Part shown: positions 44,216 to 52,590 of the stretch, piece after piece | Position numbering within the stretch: the first letter of the stretch is position 1 | Layout of the letters: every line of letters begins with the position of its first letter | Assembly: GCA_039805725.1 (NCBI GenBank) | Contig: JBDLTT010000065.1 | Coordinates: 1 to 64,000, forward strand | Origin: Fluviibacter sp039805725 | GTDB taxonomy: Bacteria; Pseudomonadota; Gammaproteobacteria; Burkholderiales; Rhodocyclaceae | Length of the DNA stretch: 64,000 nucleotides | Direction: 5' to 3' | Notes under the pieces: model-generated | What the model saw: the letters and a program-made list of their open reading frames with translations, nothing else | Database searches by the model: none | What the model was told of the DNA's origin: nothing | Made by a program: the position numbers and the translations under genes

Positions 44216-44770
44216 ATGAGCAGAATCGTTGTCGTTTACCACAGTGGCTATGGCCATACCGTCAAACAAGCTGAAGCCGTCGCCAAGGGTGCTGGCGCTG
44301 AACTCATCGCTATCGACGCCGAAGGCGATATCACCGGAGAGCAATGGGGCAAACTCGAGGCTGCCGATGCCATCATTTTCGGTTCGCCCACCTACATGGG
44401 TACTGTCAGCTGGCAGTTCAAGAAATTTGCCGATGCCACATCCAAGCCCTGGTTTGGCCAGCAATGGAAAAACAAAGTGTTCGGCGGTTTCACCAACTCG
44501 GCTACCATGAACGGTGACAAGCACTCGACCATTCATTACTTCATCACGCTAGCCATGCAGCACAGCGGCATCTGGGTCGGCACCGGGCTGATGCCGTCGA
44601 ATAGCAAAGCTGCCCAGCGCAATGACGTGAACTATGTCGGTTCTTTTGCCGGTGCCATGATGCAAACGCCCTCGGATGCATCGGCCGACGAAGTGGTACA
44701 AGGCGATCTGGAAACCGCTCGCCTCTATGGTGAGCGCATCGCCCAGATCACCCGTCAGTTCAAAGGCTAA
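44216..44770 (+). CDS. wrbA: WrbA-like NAD(P)H:quinone oxidoreductase / flavodoxin-fold protein
   Basis: A 184-residue FMN flavodoxin-fold protein. The phosphate loop is VVYHSGYGHTVKQAEAVAKG, and AIIFGSPTYMGTVSWQFKKF gives the flavin ring site. WrbA-type proteins reduce quinones by two electrons and avoid semiquinone radicals. It is slightly shorter than E. coli WrbA (about 198). GGAG precedes the ATG; 27 bases after pirin. Confidence 0.88.
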   Translation: MSRIVVVYHSGYGHTVKQAEAVAKGAGAELIAIDAEGDITGEQWGKLEAADAIIFGSPTYMGTVSWQFKKFADATSKPWFGQQWKNKVFGGFTNSATMNGDKHSTIHYFITLAMQHSGIWVGTGLMPSNSKAAQRNDVNYVGSFAGAMMQTPSDASADEVVQGDLETARLYGERIAQITRQFKG

Positions 44771-44775
44771 TCTGC

Positions 44776-45570
44776 ATGTCGCTGCCCACCCTGTTTGTTC
44801 CGCACGGCGCACCCACCTTCGCCCTCCGACCGGGGGCGGCGGGTGCGGCGCTGGTGGCGCTCGCTCAGAAGCTTGAGCGACCCAAAGCCATCATCGTCGT
44901 CAGCCCGCACTGGGAAACGCGCGAACCCACCGTGGGCAGCGCCGCCGATCTGGAAACCATCTACGACTTCAGCGGTTTTCCCAACGAGCTCTATACATTA
45001 AAGTACCCGGCGCATAGCGATATCGGACTCGCTCAACAGGTAGCCGATTGTCTACAAGACGCCGGTTATGCACCCCGCATTGACCCGCATCGCGGTTTGG
45101 ATCATGGCGCCTGGGTACCGCTGCGCATGATGTATCCGGCAGCCGATATCCCGGTGATTCCGCTATCCATCAAAGCGCATGGCGATGCGGCCTATCACTA
45201 CGCCCTCGGCCAAGCGCTGCAACCTTTGACCGAGGATGGCTTCCTCATTATCGGCACGGGCAGCATCACGCATAACTTGCGCGATTATATGATCTGCGCC
45301 CACAACAACCTGCCCACCCCCGATTACGTCACCCGATTCGCAGAGTGGGTTAACAGTCGATTACAGGATGCCGACATTCCAGGGCTCATCGATTATCGCC
45401 AAAACGTGCCTGACGCCCTGCACGCCCACCCCACCGACGATCACTTCATGCCGTTTTTCGTCGCGCTTGGCGCCGCCGGCAAGAGTCCTAATGCTCAACG
45501 TTTCTTTGCGGGGGTCGATGATCTGGTCATCGCCATGGACGGCTATTGGTTTGAGCGGGCGTTACAATAA
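44776..45570 (+). CDS. ygiD: 4,5-DOPA extradiol dioxygenase family protein
   Basis: A 264-residue LigB-type ring-cleaving dioxygenase. Metal-site histidines are in VPHGAPTFALR at the N-terminus, VVSPHWETREPTV, GLDHGAWVPLRMMYP and the late HPTDDHFMPFFVALGAAG. Homologues cleave catechols such as DOPA. It begins 5 bases after wrbA, so ring opening and quinone reduction are encoded together. Confidence 0.92.
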   Translation: MSLPTLFVPHGAPTFALRPGAAGAALVALAQKLERPKAIIVVSPHWETREPTVGSAADLETIYDFSGFPNELYTLKYPAHSDIGLAQQVADCLQDAGYAPRIDPHRGLDHGAWVPLRMMYPAADIPVIPLSIKAHGDAAYHYALGQALQPLTEDGFLIIGTGSITHNLRDYMICAHNNLPTPDYVTRFAEWVNSRLQDADIPGLIDYRQNVPDALHAHPTDDHFMPFFVALGAAGKSPNAQRFFAGVDDLVIAMDGYWFERALQ

Positions 45571-45600
45571 CGGCCTTACACCGTTTGAAGACCTCCCGCC

Positions 45601-45939
45601 ATGTCTAGTATTCCTGCCTGCCCGCAATGCACCCTTGAAAACACCTATCCAGACGGCAGCAATTACGTCTGCGCCGACTGTGGTTTTGAGTGGCCAATGG
45701 TGGCAGAAACTACGGAAGAAGACGGTCCACGCATCGTTAAGGATGCCAACGGCAATGTACTTAATGACGGCGACAGCGTGGTACTGATCAAGGATCTCAA
45801 GCTCAAGGGCTCCTCCAGTACCATGAAGGTGGGCACCAAGATTAAGAGCATCCGCATTGTCGACGGCGATCACGAACTCGACTGTAAATCAGACTTTGGC
45901 AACATCATGCTGAAGGCCTGCTTCGTCAAGAAAGCCTAA
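45601..45939 (+). CDS. yjdM: YjdM/PhnA zinc-ribbon protein
   Basis: A 112-residue protein. The N-terminal zinc ribbon is CPQCTLENTYPDGSNYVCADC, shown here by its four cysteines (first pair at residues 7 and 10, second near 24 and 27). The C-terminal PhnA domain has VKDANGNVLNDGDSVVLIKD and LKGSSSTMKVGTKIKSIRIV. Despite the older name it is not part of phosphonate breakdown; its role is unknown. Terminated by a hairpin 20 bases downstream. Confidence 0.93.
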   Translation: MSSIPACPQCTLENTYPDGSNYVCADCGFEWPMVAETTEEDGPRIVKDANGNVLNDGDSVVLIKDLKLKGSSSTMKVGTKIKSIRIVDGDHELDCKSDFGNIMLKACFVKKA

Positions 45940-45958
45940 GTCGCTTGACTCAAGGGTA

Positions 45959-45988
45959 ATGGCCACCACTCGGTGGCCATGATTATTT
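45959..45988 (+). terminator. Terminator after yjdM
   Basis: ATGGCCACC-ACTC-GGTGGCCAT is a perfect 9-bp hairpin (45959-45967 with 45972-45980), followed by GATTATTT. The T tract is broken, so efficiency is uncertain. Confidence 0.6.
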
Positions 45989-46004
45989 ACGAAGCATTCA
46001 TCCG

Positions 46005-46029
46005 TATAATCAGAGATAAATTATCTCTG
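46005..46029 (+). promoter_or_regulatory. mgtC-like gene promoter with a perfect palindrome at the start site
   Basis: A perfect TATAAT (46005-46010) is followed at once by CAGAGATAA-A-TTATCTCTG (46011-46029), a 9-1-9 perfect inverted repeat. The palindrome covers the expected transcription start and ends 15 bases before the ATG. It can be an operator or a 5' hairpin. Confidence 0.6.
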
Positions 46030-46044
46030 GACAGGAATTCCACG

Positions 46045-46794
46045 ATGACTTTGCCAGACACCTCCACATTGCTCGGCTTCTGGTCACACGAAACTGTCGA
46101 GGGCAATGTCCTGCTCCTCATGCATCTCGTAGGTTCAATGTTGCTCGGCATGTTTGTCGGCTATGAACGTTCGTACCATGGTCGCGCCGCCGGCATGCGG
46201 ACATTCTCACTCGTCTGTATGGCCTCCACCGGTATTGTGGCTGTTTTTGGTATCCCCGAGATCTGGTTCGGCGGGCAACATCTTTCTCTGGTGACGGTCG
46301 ATGGTCCTTCCCGTGTGATTCAAGGGATTGTGACCGGCATCGGCTTTCTGGGCGCCGGCGTCATCATTCATGAAGGCCGTTCGGTCAGCGGTCTATCAAC
46401 CGCTGCATCGATCTGGGCGGCGGCGGCCATCGGCATTATGATCGGCCTGGGCTTCTATGTGGCAGGGATTGCGCTTGCATGTTTGTGCGCGTTCAGCATG
46501 AGCATCGTGATTCAACTGGAAAGCTGGTTACCCAAGCACAAGCGCTACTACTTCGAATTATCCTACACCGCACAGGGACGGCCGGACACGCAGGCGCTCC
46601 AGTCGCTCGCTGCGTCCTACGGCCTACGTTTACGTCAGGACACCGTCGCGCTGCGCATTACTAAAAATCACCAGATCTGTTCATTCACCGCCATGTCGGG
46701 GCCAAAGAATCATGTCGACATGGGCGGCCTAGTCAAAAGCCTTCAAGAGACCAGCGAATTGGAGCGTTTTTCGATTTCGCCCGAACGAAACTGA
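46045..46794 (+). CDS. MgtC/SapB-family membrane protein
   Basis: A 249-residue protein. Four or five helices in the first 150 residues carry the family blocks GMFVGYERSYHGRAAGMRTF and GIGFLGAGVIIHEGRSVSGL then STAASIWAAAAIG, which hold the conserved acidic and Gly residues of MgtC. The C-terminal ~90 residues form a small soluble ACT-like domain. MgtC proteins act in Mg2+-limited survival and modulate ATP synthase or phosphate uptake; the present substrate is unknown. ATG 46045 follows AGGAATTCC. Six bases separate it from the antiporter gene. Confidence 0.88.
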   Translation: MTLPDTSTLLGFWSHETVEGNVLLLMHLVGSMLLGMFVGYERSYHGRAAGMRTFSLVCMASTGIVAVFGIPEIWFGGQHLSLVTVDGPSRVIQGIVTGIGFLGAGVIIHEGRSVSGLSTAASIWAAAAIGIMIGLGFYVAGIALACLCAFSMSIVIQLESWLPKHKRYYFELSYTAQGRPDTQALQSLAASYGLRLRQDTVALRITKNHQICSFTAMSGPKNHVDMGGLVKSLQETSELERFSISPERN

Positions 46795-46800
46795 AAGCCG

Positions 46801-48078
46801 ATGGCACATTGGGAATCCATCGAGTACATCGCAACGGCGCTCTTTGCGCTAGCGCTCCTGCATACCTTTCTGGCGAGCCGCGTCGAACACCTGTCGCACG
46901 TGTACCCGTCACATGCCGGCTTGATTCATCTCTTCGGCGAAGTGGAAGTGGTTTTCGGCCTGTGGGCCGCCGTTCTGGTGCTGGCAATTACGGCCATCGA
47001 TTCATCGCAATCGGCCATTACGTATCTGGAAAGCCGCAACTACGATGAACCGCTGCTGGTGTTTGTGCTGATGGTCATTGCGGCCAGCCGTCCCATCATT
47101 GAAGCGGCCAGCGCGATCAATGATTACATTGCGCGTGCCCTCCCCCTAAATCCGGTAACTGCACGCTTTCTGGTGGTGATGTCGATCATGCCGTTGCTTG
47201 GTTCATTTATCACCGAACCCGCGGCAATGACCGTTGCTGCGTTGCTACTTCGTGAACAGTTTCTCCGCCATGATTTACCAATCTGGTTTAAATATGCCGT
47301 GATTGCCACGCTGTTTGTGAACATCTCGATCGGCGGTTCCCTAACACCCTTCGCGGCACCACCGGTACTGATGGTCGCGGCGAAATGGAACTGGGATATT
47401 ACGTTCATGATGAGCCAGATTGGCTGGCGCGCGATCATTGCCGTGACCTTCAACGCCATTGTGTTGACGTGGATTGGCCAACGCTGGCTGAGCGTGCTTC
47501 CTGTCGACATCAAAGCTGCCGATCGGAAAGTCCGTGGCCAATCCGTACCCCTAAGCGTGACCTTCATTCACATCGCTTTTCTCGCTACCGCCGTGATCTT
47601 TCACCATTACCCGGTGGTGTTTATGGGGCTTTTCCTGCTTTTCCTGGGGTATACCGCCGCCTATCCTCGGTATCAGACACGGCTGATGCTGCGCGAGGCG
47701 CTGCTGGTGGCGTTCTTCCTGGCCGGCCTGGTCGTATTAGGTGGTTTACAAGCCTGGTGGCTACAAGATCTGTTAACGGGGCTGACGCCATCAGTGTTGT
47801 TCTTCTCGGCCACGGCCTTGACGGCGATTACCGATAATGCCGCCATCACTTATTTGGGCAGCCTCGTGGAGGGTACCGATGCTGCCTTCCGCTACGCGCT
47901 GGTGACCGGCGCTCTTGCCGGTGGCGGCTTAACAGTGATCGCGAACGCCCCAAACCCGGCTGGCTATTCCCTCCTCAAAGACTGCTTTCCGGAAAAAACC
48001 ATCGCCGCCTCCCAACTGTTCCTCTGGGCGCTCGCACCAACGCTCGTGGCCATTAGCGCTTTTCTGCTTCTTCCCTGA
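46801..48078 (+). CDS. Putative Na+/H+ antiporter (Na_H_antiport_3 type)
   Basis: A 425-residue membrane protein with about eleven helices. LGSFITEPAAMTVAALLLRE and the mirrored FFSATALTAITDNAAITYLG are the paired discontinuous-helix motifs of the ArsB/NhaD superfamily; the order and wording fit the putative Na+/H+ antiporter family PF07399. The ion has not been shown for this group. It follows the MgtC-like gene by 6 bases and precedes ybiB by 8 bases, so all three may be cotranscribed. Confidence 0.8.
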   Translation: MAHWESIEYIATALFALALLHTFLASRVEHLSHVYPSHAGLIHLFGEVEVVFGLWAAVLVLAITAIDSSQSAITYLESRNYDEPLLVFVLMVIAASRPIIEAASAINDYIARALPLNPVTARFLVVMSIMPLLGSFITEPAAMTVAALLLREQFLRHDLPIWFKYAVIATLFVNISIGGSLTPFAAPPVLMVAAKWNWDITFMMSQIGWRAIIAVTFNAIVLTWIGQRWLSVLPVDIKAADRKVRGQSVPLSVTFIHIAFLATAVIFHHYPVVFMGLFLLFLGYTAAYPRYQTRLMLREALLVAFFLAGLVVLGGLQAWWLQDLLTGLTPSVLFFSATALTAITDNAAITYLGSLVEGTDAAFRYALVTGALAGGGLTVIANAPNPAGYSLLKDCFPEKTIAASQLFLWALAPTLVAISAFLLLP

Positions 48079-48086
48079 TCATCGCT

Positions 48087-49016
48087 ATGTCATCTGACCC
48101 CATTGCATTACCGGCGCTGATCAAAGAGATCGGACGCGGCGCGAAAGGCGCCCGCGATCTTTCGATGGCAGATGCAGAACGTTTATTGACTGCGATACTG
48201 GCTGGTCAGGTACCGGATCTGGAACTGGGGGCGATTCTGCTATCGCTGCGCATCAAGAGTGAATCAGATGACGAGCTTGTTGGTTTCTGTCACGCCATGC
48301 AGGCAACCACACGCCAACTCAAGTCGATCGCTACGCCGCTGATTATTCTGCCCTCCTACAATGGCGTTCGGCGACAACCGAATCTACTGCCACTCCTGGC
48401 GTTCCTGTTGCGCGACGCCGGCCTCCCCGTAGTGATTCATGGCCGACATGACTTCGATAACCGCGAGAATCCGTTCCCACTGTTTCACGCTTGTGGCATC
48501 CCTGCGGCCGGATCGCTGGAAGAGATTAACCAGCAAATCGTCGACACGGGTATTGCGCTGACGGACATCGAGCTACTGAATCCGGCGCTCAACCGCTTAC
48601 TCGCACTGCGTAGCCGGCTTGGTCTGCGCAATTCCGCGCACACCCTCTGCAAATTACTGGATCCGTGCCCCGGTCACACGGTACGTGTCGTCAACGTGAC
48701 ACACCCGGAATACCTGATTCGTATGGGCACCCTGTTAGAAGCACAACAGGCAACCGCACTGCTCATGCGCGGTACGGAAGGCGAGGCCTTTGCCAATCCG
48801 AGGCGGCGCCCTGAACTTCTAGGCTTTCAGCATGGCGAACCAGTCACCCTGTTCCCGGCTGAAGCAGGAGGGACACCGCCCATTCCCGGTTGGCCGGAGA
48901 CAGCAGACTTTAAACAGAATATCGCGCTGATTCAGTCGCTTCGCGAAGCACCCGACAAAATTCCACAGCCTTTACTGGATCAGGTCACCGCACTCAAGAC
49001 ATTGGCCAGGCAGTAA
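48087..49016 (+). CDS. ybiB: YbiB, TrpD2-type nucleic-acid-binding protein
   Basis: A 309-residue member of the anthranilate phosphoribosyltransferase fold family that does not make tryptophan. The N-terminal helical domain reads ARDLSMADAERLLTAILAGQ, followed by the Rossmann-like part (LPVVIHGRHDFDNR, LLNPALNRLLALRSRLGLRN). E. coli YbiB binds nucleic acids and is under SOS control. The PRPP-binding residues of true TrpD (GTGGD) are replaced by NGVRRQ, supporting YbiB over TrpD. Confidence 0.9.
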   Translation: MSSDPIALPALIKEIGRGAKGARDLSMADAERLLTAILAGQVPDLELGAILLSLRIKSESDDELVGFCHAMQATTRQLKSIATPLIILPSYNGVRRQPNLLPLLAFLLRDAGLPVVIHGRHDFDNRENPFPLFHACGIPAAGSLEEINQQIVDTGIALTDIELLNPALNRLLALRSRLGLRNSAHTLCKLLDPCPGHTVRVVNVTHPEYLIRMGTLLEAQQATALLMRGTEGEAFANPRRRPELLGFQHGEPVTLFPAEAGGTPPIPGWPETADFKQNIALIQSLREAPDKIPQPLLDQVTALKTLARQ

Positions 49017-49021
49017 CTGCG

Positions 49022-50041
49022 TCAACCCTTTCCCGAACCATCTCGATGCGCCGCGCGCGCAAGACGGTCGTGTACGGCTCCCCAGGCAACCGAATCCGGC
49101 AAAGCTTGCACCAGAATCTGGGTATAACCACCGGAATCGAGTTCACGCAGGACGCGATAGAGGTCATGCGCATAAGCCACCGGATGATTCGCCAGGACCA
49201 CAACGTTCGGCTGGGATTTCAGGCCAGCGTCATCTCTGACGATTGCGGCAATACTAGGGGACTTTTGTAAGGCCTGCGCAATCATTGCCGCATCGCTCAC
49301 CTGCAAGGGCGTCTGAGGCGCATAGTGCGCGGCCAGCGATCCGGAAACTCGGGGGGTATCACTAGCGACGGCAGACTCTATCGCCACGGACGCACCCAAG
49401 ACGAGACTCAGTTGCTCTGCGGTCACGGCACCCGGTCTCAGGATGATCGGTTTGTCTCGTGATAGATCCACAATCGTTGACTCAATCCCCACCTGGCAAT
49501 CATCGCCATCCAGAATCAACGGCACGGCGTCACCGAGTTCATCTGCCACATGCTGTGCCATGGTCGGGCTAATGCGTCCGAATCGATTCGCCGAGGGCGC
49601 TGCAAGGCCACCACCGGATTTGCCGACCTGTCGCTGTGCCTCTGCAAAAGCGCGAAGTAGTGACAACGCTACCGGGTGGCCGGGCATGCGTACACCAACC
49701 GTATCCTGACCACCGGTCACCTCATCCAACACCCCTGGCGCTTTCTTGAGAATCATCGTCAGCGGTCCGGGCCAAAACGCTTCTGCGAGTACCCAAGCTG
49801 TATCGGGGATTTCCCGTGCGTAATGCGTCAATAATTCATCGGCACCCACGTGCACAATCAACGGATGATCCGCCGGACGTCCCTTGGCGGCAAAGATTTT
49901 ACGAACAGCCTCGGGATTTCCGGCGTCTGCGGCAAGGCCATACACCGTCTCCGTCGGCAAACCGATCAACTGACCCGCATTGAGCAATGCGACTGCCTGG
50001 TCAATCGCTCCCAGAGATCGTCCCGATGCGATCTTAGGCAT
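49022..50041 (-). CDS. Threonylcarbamoyl-AMP synthase, Sua5 type
   Basis: A 339-residue enzyme for the t6A37 tRNA modification. The YrdC domain shows GLPTETVYGLAADAGNPEAV, IFAAKGRPADHPLIVHV, FWPGPLTMIL and GVRMPGHPVAL. A C-terminal Sua5 domain follows a linker with SPRVSGSLAAHYAPQTPL-type sequence (SGSLAAHYAPQTPLQVSDA), so this is the long Sua5 form, not short TsaC. The ATG overlaps the end of purK by 8 bases. Length and motifs are normal. Confidence 0.95.
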   Translation of the reverse strand: MPKIASGRSLGAIDQAVALLNAGQLIGLPTETVYGLAADAGNPEAVRKIFAAKGRPADHPLIVHVGADELLTHYAREIPDTAWVLAEAFWPGPLTMILKKAPGVLDEVTGGQDTVGVRMPGHPVALSLLRAFAEAQRQVGKSGGGLAAPSANRFGRISPTMAQHVADELGDAVPLILDGDDCQVGIESTIVDLSRDKPIILRPGAVTAEQLSLVLGASVAIESAVASDTPRVSGSLAAHYAPQTPLQVSDAAMIAQALQKSPSIAAIVRDDAGLKSQPNVVVLANHPVAYAHDLYRVLRELDSGGYTQILVQALPDSVAWGAVHDRLARAAHRDGSGKG

Positions 50042-51200
50042 CGGGCAATCCCAGAAGTTTCCGGGCTTGTATCGCGCGTTCGTAAACCTCTTGGGCATCA
50101 TCACCCACAACCGTGAAGTGCCCCATCTTGCGACCCGCCCGTGGTGATTGCTTGCCGTACAAATGCAGACTCAGCCCCGGAATCGCCAGCAGCGCGGCCC
50201 AGTCTGGCTCACGTTGTTTACAGCCATCAAACCACAGATCGCCCAGTAGATTGACCATCACAGCGGCCGAGTGAGCACGGCTATCGCCCAGCGGCAAGCC
50301 ACACAAGGCACGTACCTGCTGCTGAAACTGATTCGTCGCACAGGCATCGATCGTATAGTGTCCGCTGTTATGCGGGCGCGGCGCCATTTCATTCACCACG
50401 AGCTGTCCACGCGTGACAAAAAACTCGACGCCCAAAGTGCCAACATAGCCCAGACATCCGGCCAGCCTTTCCGCGACTTCGCAGGCATTATCGGCCACGC
50501 ACACGGAGTTTTGGTCAACTTGCCAGGCGGGTACGACGCTCATATCGAGAATGCCGTTGCGATGACGGTTTTCGGCGAAAGGAAACGTCTTCACGCGTCC
50601 ATCCTGGCCGCGTGCCAGCACGACCGAAACTTCATAATCAAGCGGTAGCTTGGCTTCGAGAACACAGCGCACGCTACCGAGCTCGACCCAGGCGGCTTCA
50701 GCGGCCGCACGATCGTCAACGACCGCCTGACCTTTGCCGTCGTAGCCCAGCCGTGCGGCTTTTAAAATCCCCGGAAACAGATGCGCCGGCGCGGCGCGCA
50801 GATCTTCGGGTGCGTTGATTTCGGCGAACGGGCCATGCGGCAACCCATTCTTTTTAAGGAACGTCTTTTCAGCGATACGATCCTGACAGACCGATACTGC
50901 GGCAGCCGAGGGATGCACCGGCACCTGCTCGGCCAGAATTGCCAGCGTTTCAGCCGGAACGTTTTCAAATTCGGTCGTGACGGCGGAACAACCCGCCGCC
51001 AATTCAGCCAGCGCACTCGGCTCATCGTATGCGGCGCACAGATGGCGATCAGCAATACGACCAGCCGGACTATCTGCATCTGGGTCGAGAACCCACACCT
51101 GATACCCCAACTCATGGGCAGCCATAACGAAATAGCGGCCAAGTTGGCCGCCACCGAGCATGCCCAGCACCGCCGGTGCCGGAATAAACGATGTCTTCAT
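50034..51200 (-). CDS. purK: N5-carboxyaminoimidazole ribonucleotide synthase
   Basis: A 388-residue ATP-grasp enzyme that uses ATP and bicarbonate to carboxylate AIR. The N-terminus is LGMLGGGQLGRYFVMAAHEL; TEFENVPAETL, VVLARGQDGRVKTFPFAENR and VNEMAPRPHNSGHYTIDAC are the PurK blocks. The ATG at 51200 shares one base with the purE stop. It uses bicarbonate, the product of the carbonic-anhydrase-like protein elsewhere in the window, although any link is speculative. Confidence 0.97.
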   Translation of the reverse strand: MKTSFIPAPAVLGMLGGGQLGRYFVMAAHELGYQVWVLDPDADSPAGRIADRHLCAAYDEPSALAELAAGCSAVTTEFENVPAETLAILAEQVPVHPSAAAVSVCQDRIAEKTFLKKNGLPHGPFAEINAPEDLRAAPAHLFPGILKAARLGYDGKGQAVVDDRAAAEAAWVELGSVRCVLEAKLPLDYEVSVVLARGQDGRVKTFPFAENRHRNGILDMSVVPAWQVDQNSVCVADNACEVAERLAGCLGYVGTLGVEFFVTRGQLVVNEMAPRPHNSGHYTIDACATNQFQQQVRALCGLPLGDSRAHSAAVMVNLLGDLWFDGCKQREPDWAALLAIPGLSLHLYGKQSPRAGRKMGHFTVVGDDAQEVYERAIQARKLLGLPDA

Positions 51201-51703
51201 CACACTTCCGGCAATTTCATGGCCAGCACCTTGGCCGATTGCTGCTGGCGGAATTGTTGCAGACGTTGATTGAGCGCCGCATCGTGATTGGCGAGCATCG
51301 CGACGGCAAATAGTGCCGCGTTGGCCGCACCGGCTTCACCAATCGCAAAGGTCGCGACCGGAATACCCTTTGGCATTTGCACGATGGAATGCAGCGAATC
51401 GACACCAGACAAAGCCTTTGATTGCACCGGCACACCTAGCACCGGTAGCGAGGTCTTAGCGGCCAGCATACCCGGCAGGTGGGCGGCGCCACCGGCGCCG
51501 GCAATGATGGCCTGTAGGCCACGACTTCCCGCCGTTTCGGCGTATTCAAATAACAGATCCGGCGTACGATGCGCCGAAACCACACGAGCCTCGAATGGCA
51601 CCCCCAATTCCTTGAGCATTACGGCGGCCGCCTGCATGGTCGGCCAATCGGAATCCGAGCCCATGACGATGCCTACTAAAGGCGTTTTTTTGTCGGTACT
51701 CAT
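51200..51703 (-). CDS. purE: N5-carboxyaminoimidazole ribonucleotide mutase
   Basis: A 167-residue class I PurE. GIVMGSDSDWPTMQAAAVML is the phosphate-binding start, VVSAHRTPDLLFEYAETA has the catalytic His, and IIAGAGGAAHLPGMLAAKTS and LGVPVQSKALSGVDSLHSIV follow. It moves the carboxylate made by PurK. It overlaps folD by 4 bases and purK by one. Confidence 0.97.
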   Translation of the reverse strand: MSTDKKTPLVGIVMGSDSDWPTMQAAAVMLKELGVPFEARVVSAHRTPDLLFEYAETAGSRGLQAIIAGAGGAAHLPGMLAAKTSLPVLGVPVQSKALSGVDSLHSIVQMPKGIPVATFAIGEAGAANAALFAVAMLANHDAALNQRLQQFRQQQSAKVLAMKLPEV

Positions 51704-52584
51704 TGCACAGTTCCTTCCGCGAAACGCTCGGCCGAGGTCAGTGTATTCGCCAACAACATGGCAATCGTCATTGGGCCAACGCCACCCGGCACCGGCGTAA
51801 TAGCACCCGCAATCGCTTTGACGGCCTCAAAATCGACATCGCCACACAGGCCACCACCGGCTTCCGGCGGCAGGCGGTTGATGCCCACATCGATGACCAG
51901 CGCTCCCGGCTTGACCATATCGGCCGTCACAAACTTCGGCTTACCAATCGCAGCGACCAGAATATCAGCGCGACGCGTATGCGCTGCCAGATCTTTGGTG
52001 CGCGAATGGCAGACCGTGACCGTGCAGCCTGCATGCAGCAACAACATGGCCATCGGCTTACCGACAATATTGGAACGGCCAATCACCACGGCTTCTTTAC
52101 CATTCAGATCGACACCGGTTTCAGCCAAGAGTTTCATCACGCCATAGGGCGTACAGGGAATAAAGCGCGGATCACCCTGCATGAGCGCACCCACATTGGC
52201 GGCATGAAACCCGTCGACATCTTTTTCAGGACGGATCGCCGCTAACACTTCAGCTTCATCAAACTGCGGCGGCAGAGGCAGCTGCACCAGAATGCCATGG
52301 ACCGTCGGGTCATTATTGAGCTCCGCGATTTTGGCGAGTACGCGCCCGGGTGCCACATCCGCTTCGAACGGAAAATCGAACGAAACCATGCCCGCTTCAT
52401 GGCAGGCTTTGATCTTGTTACGCACGTAGACTTGCGAGGCCGGATTTTCACCCACCAGAATCACCGCCAAGCCTGGGCGTGTTCCCTGTAATGCCAGTTC
52501 GTCGGCACGGATTTTGAATTCAGCGCGCAAGCGTTTGGCCAACGCGGCGCCATCGAGAATCTGAGCGGGTGTTTGATTTGCCAT
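51700..52584 (-). CDS. folD: Methylenetetrahydrofolate dehydrogenase/cyclohydrolase
   Basis: A 294-residue bifunctional folate enzyme. Substrate and catalytic motifs VGENPASQVYVRNKIKACHE (Tyr and Lys), VQLPLPPQFDE and DVDGFHAANVG precede the NADP site VVIGRSNIVGKPMAMLLLHA and the closing GDVDFEAVKAIAGAITPVPG with GGVGPMTIAML. It provides formyl-THF for purine synthesis, consistent with its place before purE-purK. Confidence 0.97.
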   Translation of the reverse strand: MANQTPAQILDGAALAKRLRAEFKIRADELALQGTRPGLAVILVGENPASQVYVRNKIKACHEAGMVSFDFPFEADVAPGRVLAKIAELNNDPTVHGILVQLPLPPQFDEAEVLAAIRPEKDVDGFHAANVGALMQGDPRFIPCTPYGVMKLLAETGVDLNGKEAVVIGRSNIVGKPMAMLLLHAGCTVTVCHSRTKDLAAHTRRADILVAAIGKPKFVTADMVKPGALVIDVGINRLPPEAGGGLCGDVDFEAVKAIAGAITPVPGGVGPMTIAMLLANTLTSAERFAEGTVQ

Positions 52585-52590
52585 AAGCCG

